From Aureobasidium sp. EXF-3400 (Eukaryota; Ascomycota; Dothideomycetes; Dothideales; Saccotheciaceae), in the NCBI GenBank assembly GCA_024195585.1, contig SWBL01000308.1, forward strand, positions 1 to 63,371: a stretch of DNA of 63,371 nt, read 5' to 3'. Positions 43,786 to 54,498 of the stretch are shown here, piece after piece. Position numbers and translations under genes: made by a program. The notes under the pieces were generated by a model. The model had not been told where the DNA came from. It ran no database searches and saw nothing but the letters and a program-made list of their open reading frames with translations. The stretch's first letter is position 1. Each line of letters opens with the position of its first letter.

Positions 43786-45644
43786 TCAACGCCTGTTTGG
43801 AACATGCACGATGTTGATACCCGTTCCATCTGATCTTGTCTGAGTGCGGAATCGGAGGGTGGTATCCCCGCGAGAATGACGAGGGTTGAAGACGCCAACA
43901 GAAACGTGGTCATTCTCGTCGCTGTCCTCGACCTCGTCCAAACCATCCTTGTCGCTGCCGTCAAGCTCGTCTGAATCACCATCATCGCTGTGCTCGGCCT
44001 CATCTTCACTCTCATCCTCGTCCGAACAATCTTGACCGGTTATACGTTTGTCGGCCATACGAGTAATGGATGCGACCAGGCTAGCAGACAGAGAAGGCGA
44101 CAGTGGCATCGAATTGGAACCTTCAGGGCGGTGGAGATTAATCTCCGTGTTCCAGATACGCTGGCGGCGATGGAGACCGGGGAAGTTTTGTACGTCGTTG
44201 TTGGAGATCTTGACTGCCCTCTAAAGCAAGGTCAGTGGATGTGCTGGTGAAGATGAAAGAAACAGGAAAGACTTACTGAAACAATACGGGCAACTCGATC
44301 CCTGTCCTGACGGACATACTCGTCCTCAAACCCATCGGAGGCGGCTTGCAACAAGATGTTGTCCAGAGTAAGCAAGACATCAGTGTATGCACTGGGACGC
44401 TTCTGATTACCCGATTGCCAAAGCGAGAGGAAACAGTCTTAATGGCACACGGCTGACTGGATCTCGGCGGGAAAAGCGAAATAGCCTGTGTTCAAGATGC
44501 TGCTGCAGAAATGGATGAAGAGCTTGGAAGAGTTATGCATCCTCATGTCCAAAGCCATCTTTGCCAGAGTAAGCATGCACTCAAGACTGAGGATTTGTAT
44601 GCCGTATTGCCAACAGGAGGTGTCTTGGTCGTTTTGTCCATTTTCCATAGACCAGTACGCCAAGGGAACACCCTCTGTGTCGAAGCCGAGAGAGTCAGCC
44701 TTGAAGACGAAGGCTGTAGAAATTGATTTGTTGTTGTCAGGAAAGAGCCATCCAAGGAAACCGATATACTGGTAGGCGTCGCTCAGTCCACGTTGCTTCA
44801 TTGGTTGATGGTTGGGCAGCTGATCCAAGTACTGCTTCTCGGCCTTGATGAGGTCGTAAAGCTCCCAGCCTACGACATCGAGCGAAATTAGGCGTGCGGT
44901 CATGGCTCTGACTGTGCTGGAGACAAGATCATGTTCGGCGCCAAGTATCTTAACGTTCTGTCCATGATTGACAAGCTTGGAGATGGGATCCAACAGTCTG
45001 ATCTGACGCTTGCGGAGCTCGGCCTGGGTCAGGTCCTGACGGAAGGGCTCGTGGATCTTCCAAACAAAGTGGATGTGCGTCTGGGCTGGACTGGCTGACC
45101 ATTCGACGGGACTGTCGCCAGGCGCTGAGTGGATGTAGATAGGAAGGGTTGGCCAGATATGGTAGGCCAGTTTGAGATGTCTGATGAAGACGTCCAGATC
45201 TTCGGCCATCAACAGAGCGCGGGTGACCTTCTCCGGCTTCGTCTGGTCCCTGACAGAACAGTCTGAGCCAGGAGTGCACCCGCAATTGATACTCTGGTGC
45301 TTGATCGTGGCTTCCACGGTGGCAGATTTGAACGTCTTGGCCGCATTTCCGATAGCGACGTAAGGGAGGAATCTGCCTTGGTCGATCTCGAAGGCGAACC
45401 ACTTGGCATGAATGAGGATGAATTCGTTGTGGCTTCGGAGATACATGGACGCGTCTTGGTTGAGTTTCTTGTTGACACGCATGATGGAAGTGTCGAACTT
45501 GTATCTGTGGCCAGGTTGTTTGCCCTTCGTAGAGTATTTGACCTTCTTACCCAAGAGGAAGTGGGAGAAGATTTTATTCTTGACCTCGGTAGGTAGAGTG
45601 TCCAAGGTTCGGCCACCATAGGCGCTTGAAGTTGTTGAACGCAT
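43786..45644 (-). pseudogene. F-box-like protein gene, interrupted by an in-frame stop
   Basis: From the ATG at 45644 the frame begins with a 2EXR/F-box-like domain (LDTLPTEVKNKIFSHFLLGK), a fold found in many fungal substrate-adaptor proteins, and continues for 401 residues. It then meets TAA at 44439-44441. Beyond it the same frame stays open and protein-like (DCFLSLWQSGNQKRPSAYTDVLLTL and on), reaches a good donor (GTAAGTCTTTCC) and, after a 56-base intron ending near 44224, continues as an exon (RAVKISNNDVQNFPGLHRRQ). That exon ends in a strongly acidic Asp/Glu/Ser tail at 43786. So the ancestral product was about 590 residues. The TAA may be a nonsense change (CAA to TAA), or may lie in a 48-base intron with a poor donor (GTGTGC). 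Target unknown. Confidence 0.62.
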
Positions 45645-46046
45645 TGCGTTTTGCTTCTGTGCGCCACAGCGAGTTGGGAGAGAAGTGAAGATGGATGGAA
45701 GGAGATCAGGTCCAACTGATGGAATAAAATGGCAGGTGCGGTGCAAACAGAAGAGTTCGGGAAGCTGCAGGTCGTGTCTATCTGTTTCAAGCTTGGCGGG
45801 CGTGAAAGTGATCAACCATGGGATTAAGCAAGCATGCCCGCCGTAGCCTCTTTGTAGGTCAAATTGCGACACAATCAGACGTGTCAAGGTCAGACCGTAA
45901 GCAAACAAGGAAACAAAGGCTCACGGAGCCATCGCGGTGATGATCAAACAGTGGTCAAATAGCCGAACAAAAGTGACATCAACACCTATGCTATCAACAA
46001 AAAGTCCTCCAACAAAGATGACTGACGTCCCTGACACATCGTCAGT
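45645..46046. other. Spacer upstream of the F-box-like gene
   Basis: The F-box frame is open upstream to 45908, but that part has no domain-like character and is probably 5' untranslated sequence. Nothing else seen. Confidence 0.5.
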
Positions 46047-47420
46047 TTACTGCTCGCTGCCTCCCACCTGCTCTTCATCAATCTTGCCACGGCCAGACAC
46101 ATCGCCATTTCTGAATGCCGGATCATCTTTTTGTGGGAAATACGCACTCCAAGCCTGCCAACTCTCATACGTGCGGCTAGGATATCTCTCTTTTGTAACT
46201 TTGCCAAGCTCTTTGATACTCTTCTTTCCACCTTCAAAGTGTTCCTCGAAAGGAAAGACATGCGCGCCTTCGTCCGGGATGCGACGGTCGCGGAGAGCCA
46301 TGAGTACAGCGATAGTGTCGTAGATGATCCGTGGCTGAGGTAGGATAGAAATGATTCTGCCGAAAGGTGCGTATAGAAGAGATTTCTGTGGTGAGTAGAC
46401 GTCACCAGAACCAACACTATCTTTTCCAGACTTGATCTGCTGTTCAAGCTTCGCGATTTGCGTTTCGATATCAGGGATGGCCGTTTGAGTGGGCATTTCG
46501 TTATCGATTGCTTGTAGCACCCATCGCAATACGACATCCGCCAATACGTCATTCGGCTCCAGCGTGCCGGAGAAAAGATTTGGTATCACTGAGAGGACTC
46601 GCTCGAGTGGGTCGACTGCTCTTCGCCGCAAGAACTTGAAGCGTTGGCGTCCGACGTCGTAGTGGCAACCGGGGAACCACATCTCGTGGATAGTGGGTGA
46701 CGGTTTACCGTTGTCGCGCTCGCGCTTCGTCAAGCAGGGTTGGAACAGTGATAAGCGATCGTGTAGGCAGCAGGCGTGATAGACTTGTTCAACACTGCTA
46801 GAGACGACTTGGTCCCAAAGTGTAGGGTATGATGGTCCATTGCCAGCATCTAGGGATGGAATGCCGATGCTACCGACAGTATCCAAGAGGCCCATGAACT
46901 TGACTGGTGTCGCAACGTCCCAACTAGCTTTTGCTCTGAACTCCTTGCTCTGCGCTGATGATGGTTTATCGGCATCGTAAGGAGACGAGTAGATGCGATA
47001 GACTTGGTCGCACAGATCGCGAGAAGGATTTTTGACAATGCCGTAGTTGTTAATCATTCCTACGACATAACGGACTGTGTAGGCACCTCTACTCAAACTA
47101 AACACCTAGACTTCTGTTCCTTCGCGGTAGTGTTGGGCGATGTATTGATATATCTCGACGTAAGTGGTTCCTATGTCATTTGCGGTAGCGCCGTTAAATA
47201 GATAGGCGAAGAAAGTGCTTCCTAGACCGATGCCGTTAAAGTACTTGGCACGAAGTTTTCGTGCTGGGTCTTCGAGCTCTCTCGACCCTTTCGGGTTGTT
47301 CATGTCGATACCCGTCATCTCTGCCAGGATCAGAATGTTGGTTCGTGTGTCTGTTTCAGGTCCACACCAGGTGCCATCACAGAAGACCAGTAGTCGTTGA
47401 GGTTCCGAGGTGGGACGCAT
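46047..47420 (-). pseudogene. DUF2235 alpha/beta-hydrolase gene with an in-frame stop
   Basis: The N-terminus (RLLVFCDGTWCGPETDT) and the following KYFNGIGLGS are the signature of DUF2235 proteins, the fold of the type VI Tle1 phospholipases and many fungal homologues. The nucleophile elbow follows as VFSLSRGAYTVRYV, where the family usually has GFSRGA; the Ser is kept but the first Gly is Ser. A TAG at 47106-47108 lies two codons before FSLSRGA, in the beta-strand leading to the elbow, and the frame is open on both sides (104 residues before, 352 after). No intron of plausible size removes it. I infer a recently inactivated gene, a read-through codon or a sequence error. The downstream half keeps the GCHYDVG motif of the family. 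Confidence 0.75.
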
Positions 47421-48381
47421 GTTGAGTGATTGCGACAATTGATTTTGTTGTGGACTGTAAACTCGAATATCGGATGGCAGGAAGAAAACGTGAAACCAAT
47501 GCTTCAATGGAGGAATGGAGTATGTACAAGATGAGGACGAATGAGATGAGATGAGAGACGGGCCAGTGTGAATTGATATATTTTCGACACCGACTCAAAG
47601 AAAGGTCAGCACATGCGAAATTGCTATCCTTGTCTTTCTCGCTGTGGCTTACCGCAGTCGTGCATATATACAGAAAGCCTCAGCCCCAAAAGCTTGCCTC
47701 AGCTGAGAAGCCGACCTTTGACCGTTTTTGCAAATTTTATGTGATTTTGCAGCCTCGTCAGCCTGGATTGTTTTGGAATTGGTGAAAGTGCGCACAGCTG
47801 AGCAAGACGAGAAGATGGGGAAAAATGCAGGGCATGCTGTGTTTATGAAGAAATCGGTCAGGGGGTCGCCATGGAGGAAGGAGATATCAGGGGACGTGCG
47901 GGCACTGGCAGAAGCGGCGGAGCATCAGCAGGACACACGCATGTGATGAAACGCAGTCAAGCTCAACAGAATTCATCATATTGCCATTTCGTACTTCATC
48001 TCAGTGAAGGAGCCTTAAAGACATGCCGAGGAGCGACCAAGACTGTCACAAGCGAATGAGATCGAGCGAGATTCAAGAAGCAAGGTACAGCTCAGAGTCA
48101 AAAGTCTGTGTCGGCCAAATAAACTGACCCCGCAAACACCACCGCGTGTCATTCTCATTACCGTTCACTGACTACCCATAGCATCATCAACGACTGGCAA
48201 TACCCCTCACAGAGAAAGTCAAATACTTGAAATCTCACATTAGACTGACCCGACATCGTTCCCAGAGCCTCCGATGTAAGCCTTAGCGTCGAGACTGCTG
48301 CGTCGCAATGTGAAGCGTCAGAACGTGGCGAGTTTGTGCTGGGAATCCGAGAAGCGACCGTTGATCAATATCATTGCTCGA
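47421..48381. other. Intergenic, no supported gene
   Basis: It holds the promoter of the DUF2235 gene. Short plus-strand frames at 47.7-48.06 kb show no features. Confidence 0.5.
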
Positions 48382-48696
48382 CTATGACTTTGCAGCGATA
48401 GCAGAGTCTTTCTCATCGACGAACGCTTGTCCAAGATCCTTGAGCGTGTCTCCACCTTGTTCAAGACTGTCGTCCTGGCTACGTTGAGCCTTTTTGAGAT
48501 GCAACAAGAGGTAGCCACCAAGGAAAAGCAGTAACAGAAGCATCTGAAGATAGCCATAGTAATTCCCGTGCAACAAGGTGAAGCCCTGGCTCGACAGAGC
48601 TGTATGGCATGACGCTTTGGTCGATTGAGGCGCGTGAGCGGGGATACCTTGAGGACGTTGTGAACGAAGCTTGGCGGCATAACCGCCCAGATGCAC
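48382..48696 (-). CDS. Small single-span membrane protein, hypothetical
   Basis: The frame encodes 104 residues with one strong membrane helix (YLQMLLLLLFLGGYLLLHL, about residues 49-67) followed by a hydrophilic tail (KKAQRSQDDSLEQGG). A shifted overlapping frame is also open, so the reading is uncertain. No family recognised. Confidence 0.35.
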   Translation of the reverse strand: MHLGGYAAKLRSQRPQGIPAHAPQSTKASCHTALSSQGFTLLHGNYYGYLQMLLLLLFLGGYLLLHLKKAQRSQDDSLEQGGDTLKDLGQAFVDEKDSAIAAKS

Positions 48697-48859
48697 TTGA
48701 AGCTTTGCTTTAGTATGCCGTCGTGATAACTCTCTTCCAAACCTGCTTCTATAGTTCTATTGGAGGATGAAACGGTCATTGCCGTATATTTCAATCTCTC
48801 TCTCGATAATGAATGATATATGTGCAAACTGTGCGATTTTCGACATGGGGTGAGTGTTA

Positions 48860-49569
48860 TCATCTACTATACCAGAGATAATACAAGCCCGGCCGTTGTT
48901 TCGAGAACGTCTGTCGGTTTTTTTCATGTGTGGTTAAGCGATAACATTGTGAGTTGTGGCCTTCATAGCCATTGTGCATAAGAACTCGATCCTTATTAGA
49001 GGGATTACAGGGAATGATTAGAGACAGCAACCCGGCGATTGCACATATTTGAACTGCGTCGTATGATTTTATGGAGAAGTAGAGATTGCTACGATAATGT
49101 CGGATTACATAAAGTGTTTTATGCATGCCCCTACGCGTTGGCTTTGAACTCCAAGAATGTATTAGCAAGCGGTCTCTCCAGCTAGGAAGGGGTCTTTAGA
49201 GAAGGACTCGAAGTTCCGACCGCCTCTGGGATCGCGATGAGGACAAACTGTAGGGCCAAGGATAACGCTAGCTCCCTTCGACTTTGTTTCCTCGGCCAAT
49301 GCTTCGCCTATCCTCGAGACCAATGCCCGATCAAACGAAGAGGCAAGAAAGACGCCAGCAGGGAAGCACGCGCTGGACAGACCGCCCTTGAAGTTGCCTC
49401 CCCGTGCTCCATTAGGGCCGTCACTAACTTTCAAAGCTGGTATCCCAACCCGTGGCACAGCGTTAACTGTCCAGAAGTCTTAAATAGCAGTCAGTGATAT
49501 CTTCTCTCGGACAGTCAGTTTTGATACGATGGACTCGAGATCCGGTATCGACGTCGAGGTTTGTGCCAT
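48860..49569 (-). pseudogene. GH3 beta-glucosidase relic
   Basis: From an ATG at 49569 the frame reads SIVSKLTVREKISLTA, then a TAA (49480-49482), and goes on with DFWTVNAVPRVGIPALKVSD, PNGARGG, ACFPAGVFLAS, GASVILGPTV and GGRNFESFSKDPFLAG. This is the N-terminal barrel of fungal GH3 beta-glucosidases in the right order. A second stop at 49162-49164 follows ETAC, after which the frame resumes as YILGVQSQRVGACIKHF, including the conserved KHF, and then stops again. Further traces (LLSLIIP, TDVLETTAGLV) are in shifted frames down to about 48860. The C-terminal domains are absent. The second stop is consistent with CAA changed to TAA. It is a dead gene. Confidence 0.85.
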
Positions 49570-49955
49570 GGTGAGTTGACTTAAGCGAGTCTACCACTCA
49601 ACACTGGTGATGTTATAGGATTGTGGATGTGAGGAGAAACGTCAGGCTTTTATTTGAGAAGTAGATGCGCCCGCGCTGGTAACTCCATGGCCGAGACTCT
49701 CCTGCATGCGCGGAGAATTGCCCGATCTGGCGCAGCTTTGCGTGGCAAGCGACTTCTGGGCCTGGACCTGCCTATGCCTCGGCATGTCCTAGCTTGATCT
49801 GCATCCCCGCTAAACCCATCTATTGATTACCTTCCTTTTTTTCTCCGCTGGCCCCAGGCTCGGCAGCAGTAATAAATGTTCAGCCCTTCGGTGGATACGA
49901 CTACCAGTGCAGTCACAATTGACCAGTCTCTGTCTTTGCTCCCATTAACGCAGCC
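49570..49955. promoter_or_regulatory. Spacer and promoter of the Zn2Cys6 gene
   Basis: The 386 bases between the GH3 relic and the regulator start hold no gene. Confidence 0.5.
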
Positions 49956-51753
49956 ATGCACTCGTCGCGAAAAAACGCTCGACAGGCCTGCGACGCCTGT
50001 CGTCAAAGAAGAATCAAATGCGAGGCTTCTGATGAACAGAAGCCTAGTCCACACAGCATTTGCAAGCGATGTCTGGGGGCAGCCCTGCGGTGCACATTCA
50101 ACATGCCAGTAAAGCGGAGAGGTCCTCCTGCGAAGAGGTTTGTCCATCTCCGTTTTCGCCTCGCCGATCAAGATCAGTGTCATAACAACTTCGCAGACGT
50201 CAAACTTTCTTTGGTGAATCCGATAGGAACGAGATTGAGAGTTATGCTACGCCTGACATGCCCCAGGCCAGTGAGGGAATTTTCCAGACAATGTCTCCCA
50301 AGGACGCTGCGCCAACAGGATCGCTTTGGCAAGACCGACCAAACATCGACCAATTCTGCTCAGAAGCCTTGTTGGACGCTTTCACGCAGGCCTACATGAG
50401 CATGGTATACCCCAACATTCCTGTTGTTCATCTGCCGACTTTTGAGGCCGACTTGAGGGCCAAACGATACAGGACTGATCAAGACTTCTTTGGATTCCTT
50501 ATATCTATATGTGCCGCCGTTGTGGCGTTGTTACCTGATAGATTTGCAAGTTACAAGAAGCTGGATCCAAATTTCGCCCCCTCTAGCCGTCTGGAGACTG
50601 TTGAGTACGTCCAAAGCCTACTCAATCAGCTAAAGCAGCCCAATCACTATGACCGTCCAAACTTCGAGAAATGGGGCAGTGCGCTTCTCCTTGGCTGGGC
50701 ATTTGGCTACTTAGGCCTTCGGAAACGACTTTTTTTTTGCCTTTCTGAAGCGCGAGCATTCATGACCGATATGAAGTTTCACCGCATCAGAAGCTATGTC
50801 AGACTGAACAACATCGAGACTCAATTACGCAAAAAGGCATTTTGGCTTACAGCCATGACCCACATGTATGATTGCCGTATCCCTCGCAACACGAAGCTGC
50901 CAATCTAACTCGTCTTCCGCAGTCACTTGAGGCCCGAAAATGTCACTTGGGATTCTCTGAGTGATCGATTTTTGTTCAACGACACGGATACGTTTGAACT
51001 ACTGCCTATAAACGTGGACGATGAATACATAAAAGCTGATAAGATATTGGGACAGCCTTCAGAACAGCCAGCATTGGCGATGGGGTTCAACGCCTTGATT
51101 CGAGTCAATAGCTGTCTGGTCCTCATGAAGAAAGACTTGTCTCCACCTCCTTTCCAAACCACTAACCTCGAGGAGCTTCCGCGGGACTTCTTCGGTTCTT
51201 GTGATTGCGGGAAATACGTGGTGCCTACACCATTATCTCAATCGTTACAAGCACGCTTGGAAAATCTGGATAAAATCCCAGCCGAGCTACCACCTCCGAT
51301 GAGTATAGATGCACAAGAACACCAATCGGCTTTTCCCCCGTGGAAGGCCTTCCAATACGAAAGCATGCGGGCGAACATCCACGTTACGCATCGTTGGGTC
51401 CAGAGTCTTTTGATTGAGAGGATGATTGCGCTGTCAGAGGTTGCCTTTGCGGACCGCATGCAGCTATGGCGATTGCAAAGTGATGTCTCTGAAAAGCTTC
51501 TTGGTCTTCTACAGGCTTTACCACAATCTGTGTTGGCATCACATGGGCTTCTTCTGGTACGTTGTCCCTAAGCTTTACTCGGGTAATATCAGTGCTGATA
51601 ACATGACAGTCGTTCAAAATTCGTCAAGTAGCCGCCGTGCTGCTCGACCACCCTTATGATGCAGGCACAGCTGATGCAGAGAGGGCCAGCCAATCCATTC
51701 GGGCATTTGCAAAGATCTTGGGCCAGCTAGACGAGAAGTATGCACAAAACTAG
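49956..51753 (+). CDS. Zn(II)2Cys6 transcription factor
   Basis: Four exons (49956-50137, 50197-50865, 50923-51556, 51610-51753) join in frame to 542 residues. The binuclear cluster is at the N-terminus: CDACRQRRIKC and CKRCLGAALRC, both CX2CX6C, followed by a basic linker. The middle is the fungal-specific regulator domain (VDDEYI, QPALAMGFNALIRV, MRANIHVTHRWVQSLLIE) and the end (FKIRQVAAVLLDHPYDAG) matches the C-terminal part of this sugar/secondary-metabolism regulator group. The protein should bind CGG-type inverted sites in the nucleus. The gene converges on the P450 gene with only 54 bases between stops, so a local pathway role with the P450, reductase and dehydrogenase genes is reasonable but not shown. 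Confidence 0.88.
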
Positions 51754-51807
51754 CATTACAATGTATGAAACAACGAACATGACTTGATTTATCGCATGTA
51801 TGGACTA

Positions 51808-53591
51808 CTAAGAATTGGAGACTGAATCGGCCTTCTCCGACTTCGGTGGCCACTTGACTCTCCTCTCAGCGTTGACATACAGGTTGACAGGCCTGATCAA
51901 CTGGAACATGGGATCGTACTCCACGGCTGCGTCGCCCTCTTTTGAGAACTTGTAGCGATAGACAAGTTTCGGTAGGAAGATCTTGACCTCTTGCAACGCA
52001 AAGTTGAAGCCGATACATTGTCTCTGGCCGGTCGCAAATGGGATGTATGCTGACTTATGCCTGTTCCTGACGCATTCGGAGTTCCATCTGTCAGGGTCGA
52101 AACGGGCTGGGTTCTCCCATAGTGCTGGGTTGTTGTGAATGTGGTGGAGTGCAGGGATAACGACGCTTCCTTCGGGAATCTTGTAACCGCCGGGGAGGAT
52201 GAGATCGACCTTTGCCGTGCGTCCTGGCTGGAAACTGGGGTTGTGTCTGCGTTGAGTCTCTTTCACATAATTCTCCAAGAATCCAAGCTTGGACGTAATA
52301 TCGGCTGTCCATTGAGTGTTCTCGTCAATGTCGTTATCCACCAGTTCCTGGAGTAGACGCTCTTGCATGTCAGGATATGTGACGAGACCGTAGATGAGCC
52401 ATGACAGCAGGCTAGATGTCGTTGTGAAGCCAGCACCGGTCGCAACAACGACTGCGGCCGTCAAGTTCTCCTTTGGAAGCTTCTCGCCTTTGCTGTCCAC
52501 GGCGCGCATACAATAATCTGTGAATGGTCAATATCTGTGGGTGACAACTATACATTCGAACGACTTACCAGCGATGCAAGATGCATCCAAAGCAGCTTCT
52601 TGAAGCTCGAGATCCTTGGTTCCACTTCCGACCATAGCCGCCAGAGACTCGTTTAGGAGCGTGTCGATCTCGGCTCGCACCTGGCGCAGCTTCTTGGGGT
52701 CTCCGAAGGGTAGCGAAGCGTACCAGCTGCCATAGGAAGTGACCTTCTTGTTTAGCTCCAACAGCTCAGACATGAGGATGACCATACGATGCATAGGTGC
52801 TTCCTGCTTCTCAAAGTGCTTGAAGTCCATGCCCAAGACAAGCTTGCCGACGGCCTGGGATCCAAGCTTAAGCATGTACTGGTATACATTCCAGGCTTCT
52901 CCCTTCTTGTCCAGCTCGTCGAAAACGTCAAAGGCCTTCTCGATAGTCTTTTGCATGGTCGGTGCGTAATGTCGGACGGCTTTAGGTCCAAAAGCTGGAG
53001 GCAAAAACTTGTGGGCGACCTTCCAGTTTTCGTTATCGGTGTCTCCAAGGAAGACTCCAGCCTTCTGATCTTTGATTCCCCATAGCGGATGGGAGGGGGT
53101 AATCTTCTTCGTGAAGAAGTCTGATTCAGCAAAGACGATTTGAGCGATGGCAGGATCATTTGTTTCGTAGACTGTGCTGCCCATGTTGGTGGTTTTGAAG
53201 ATAGTGCCATATTGATCAAAGAGTCGCTGGTGGTTTCCCAGATGATCTGGGTAGATCTCGTAGTAGTTTCCTACATACGGATAACCCTTGGGACCATTAA
53301 CTTCTCGGACTTTGTGACCATCCAGGGTGATGGCTATCGGATCCGCCGCATCTGTGACATCTGAAAGCTCGGTCAAGGCATCACCATTCTCGGTGGAGAG
53401 ATCGATGCCTATGGATCGTTAGCCGGGTCAGTCTATATTGATAAGGGTCAAATCGTACCGGTTGGATCGACGATGGCAAAGTGAGCAGCTATCAGGCGTC
53501 TCAGATTCTGGAAATCGGACTTTGTGTCAATTTCAATGGAGACAGAGGTGGAAGGATCCTCTCCAAGTAGGTAAAAGCTTTTGGAAGGCAT
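51808..53591 (-). CDS. Cytochrome P450 with a non-membrane N-terminal domain
   Basis: Three exons (53591-53459, 53408-52569, 52517-51808) give 560 residues. P450 hallmarks are all present: the I-helix ATGAGFTTT (about 349-357), the K-helix ExxR in KETQR (about 411-414), the PERF-like FDPDRW, and the heme loop PFATGQRQCIG with the axial Cys at about 492. A monooxygenase is expected, fed electrons by P450 reductase or the b5 system. Unusually, there is no hydrophobic N-terminal anchor. Instead the first about 90 residues start SFYLLGEDPSTSVSIEIDT and look like a small beta-rich domain, followed by the Pro/Gly hinge GPKGYPYVGN. The next gene on the same strand is a cytochrome b5/reductase fusion, a natural redox partner. 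Substrate unknown. Confidence 0.9.
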
Positions 53592-53773
53592 GGTCTCTAA
53601 ATGTAAGGTAGTAGAACAAATCTCGAAAACAGTGTGATAGACAACTTCAAGATCTAAGGCATGGCGTGGCTAGTTATAAGGCAAGTCCCTGCCCATTCTT
53701 ACCTTACCTGTGCTTTCGCCATTGCTAAGAATTATTCTAGCCGCCGATCTGACTCGGCAAGTTGATAAGAAGG

Positions 53774-53833
53774 TAAAAGGGTTTAGCGGCGATTACTCAT
53801 TTAGAAACTCCGTAGGTATTTCCGTTACAAACC
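53774..53833 (+). repeat. Left arm of a 60-base inverted repeat
   Basis: The arm starts TAAAAGGGTTTAGCGG, continues GATTACTC and TTAGAAACTCCGTAGGTATT, and ends in ACAAACC. Its reverse complement recurs at 56372-56431 with only a few differences. Both outer ends begin with TA, as expected for a Tc1/mariner-type insertion. Confidence 0.85.
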
Positions 53834-54498
53834 CCGTCGACGTATAACCATCGAATGCGGGATATTAAAAGCAGGGTAGCAGATTCTCGTGCGGAGTTAC
53901 CCCCGGAGTTAATCATAAATCTTCCTTTTAGGTTACGTAGCGCTCTAATAGCGGAGCGTTCGTATATTAACGGCCGTTACGTCTACGGTCCTTATATAAT
54001 GATCGCTAAAATAGGCTATGCTATCGTAAAGCTGCTAGATGCGGGTATTGCAACAATTATCGTATTAACCATAACAAAAAAAACTATGGCCTCGCGTTCG
54101 CCAGATTTAACTCTATACGTTTCTCGCGTGCACAGAGGGTGACAATCTTCGTGAGAATGACGTTACCCTGGCAAGCGTAATTCTTGTTTATCTAATCGCG
54201 GGCGATTGCCAGGAAATATGCTTGATGAAGTCTAGCTATTGTCACGAATCTTGTCACCAACTGTGGTGCATTATGTTGCAGTCGCTATGTTTTCAGACGA
54301 GTCCTGTGGATGCAGAAAGGTTGTAGCGGTGCCACGACATGCATGACCAAGCCTCAGCCCGGAGCTCGCTCCACAGCAAGCTTAAACTTGCGAGAGCTCT
54401 GAAGTACACCGAGCTATGGGGAATTGGAAAGACAATTCAATTGTTACGAAAGAGGTTTAGAAAGTAATGGTAAGCATTGCCAAATTTTCGTGAACTAT
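53834..54498. other. A/T-rich interior next to the inverted repeat
   Basis: A plus-strand frame of 95 residues (53855-54142) fills the part next to the arm. It has no domain I recognise and no transposase motif; its base composition differs from the genes around it. It may be transposon debris. Confidence 0.4.

Noticed and set aside
45645..45908. Upstream extension of the F-box-like frame
   Set aside because: The added 88 residues have no conserved character, and the F-box-like domain normally lies close to the N-terminus, as with the ATG at 45644.
50866..50922. Stop codon at 50906-50908 in the Zn2Cys6 gene taken as a break
   Set aside because: A 57-base intron with donor GTATGA, branch CTAAC and acceptor CGCAG removes it in frame and joins two parts of the family in the right order.
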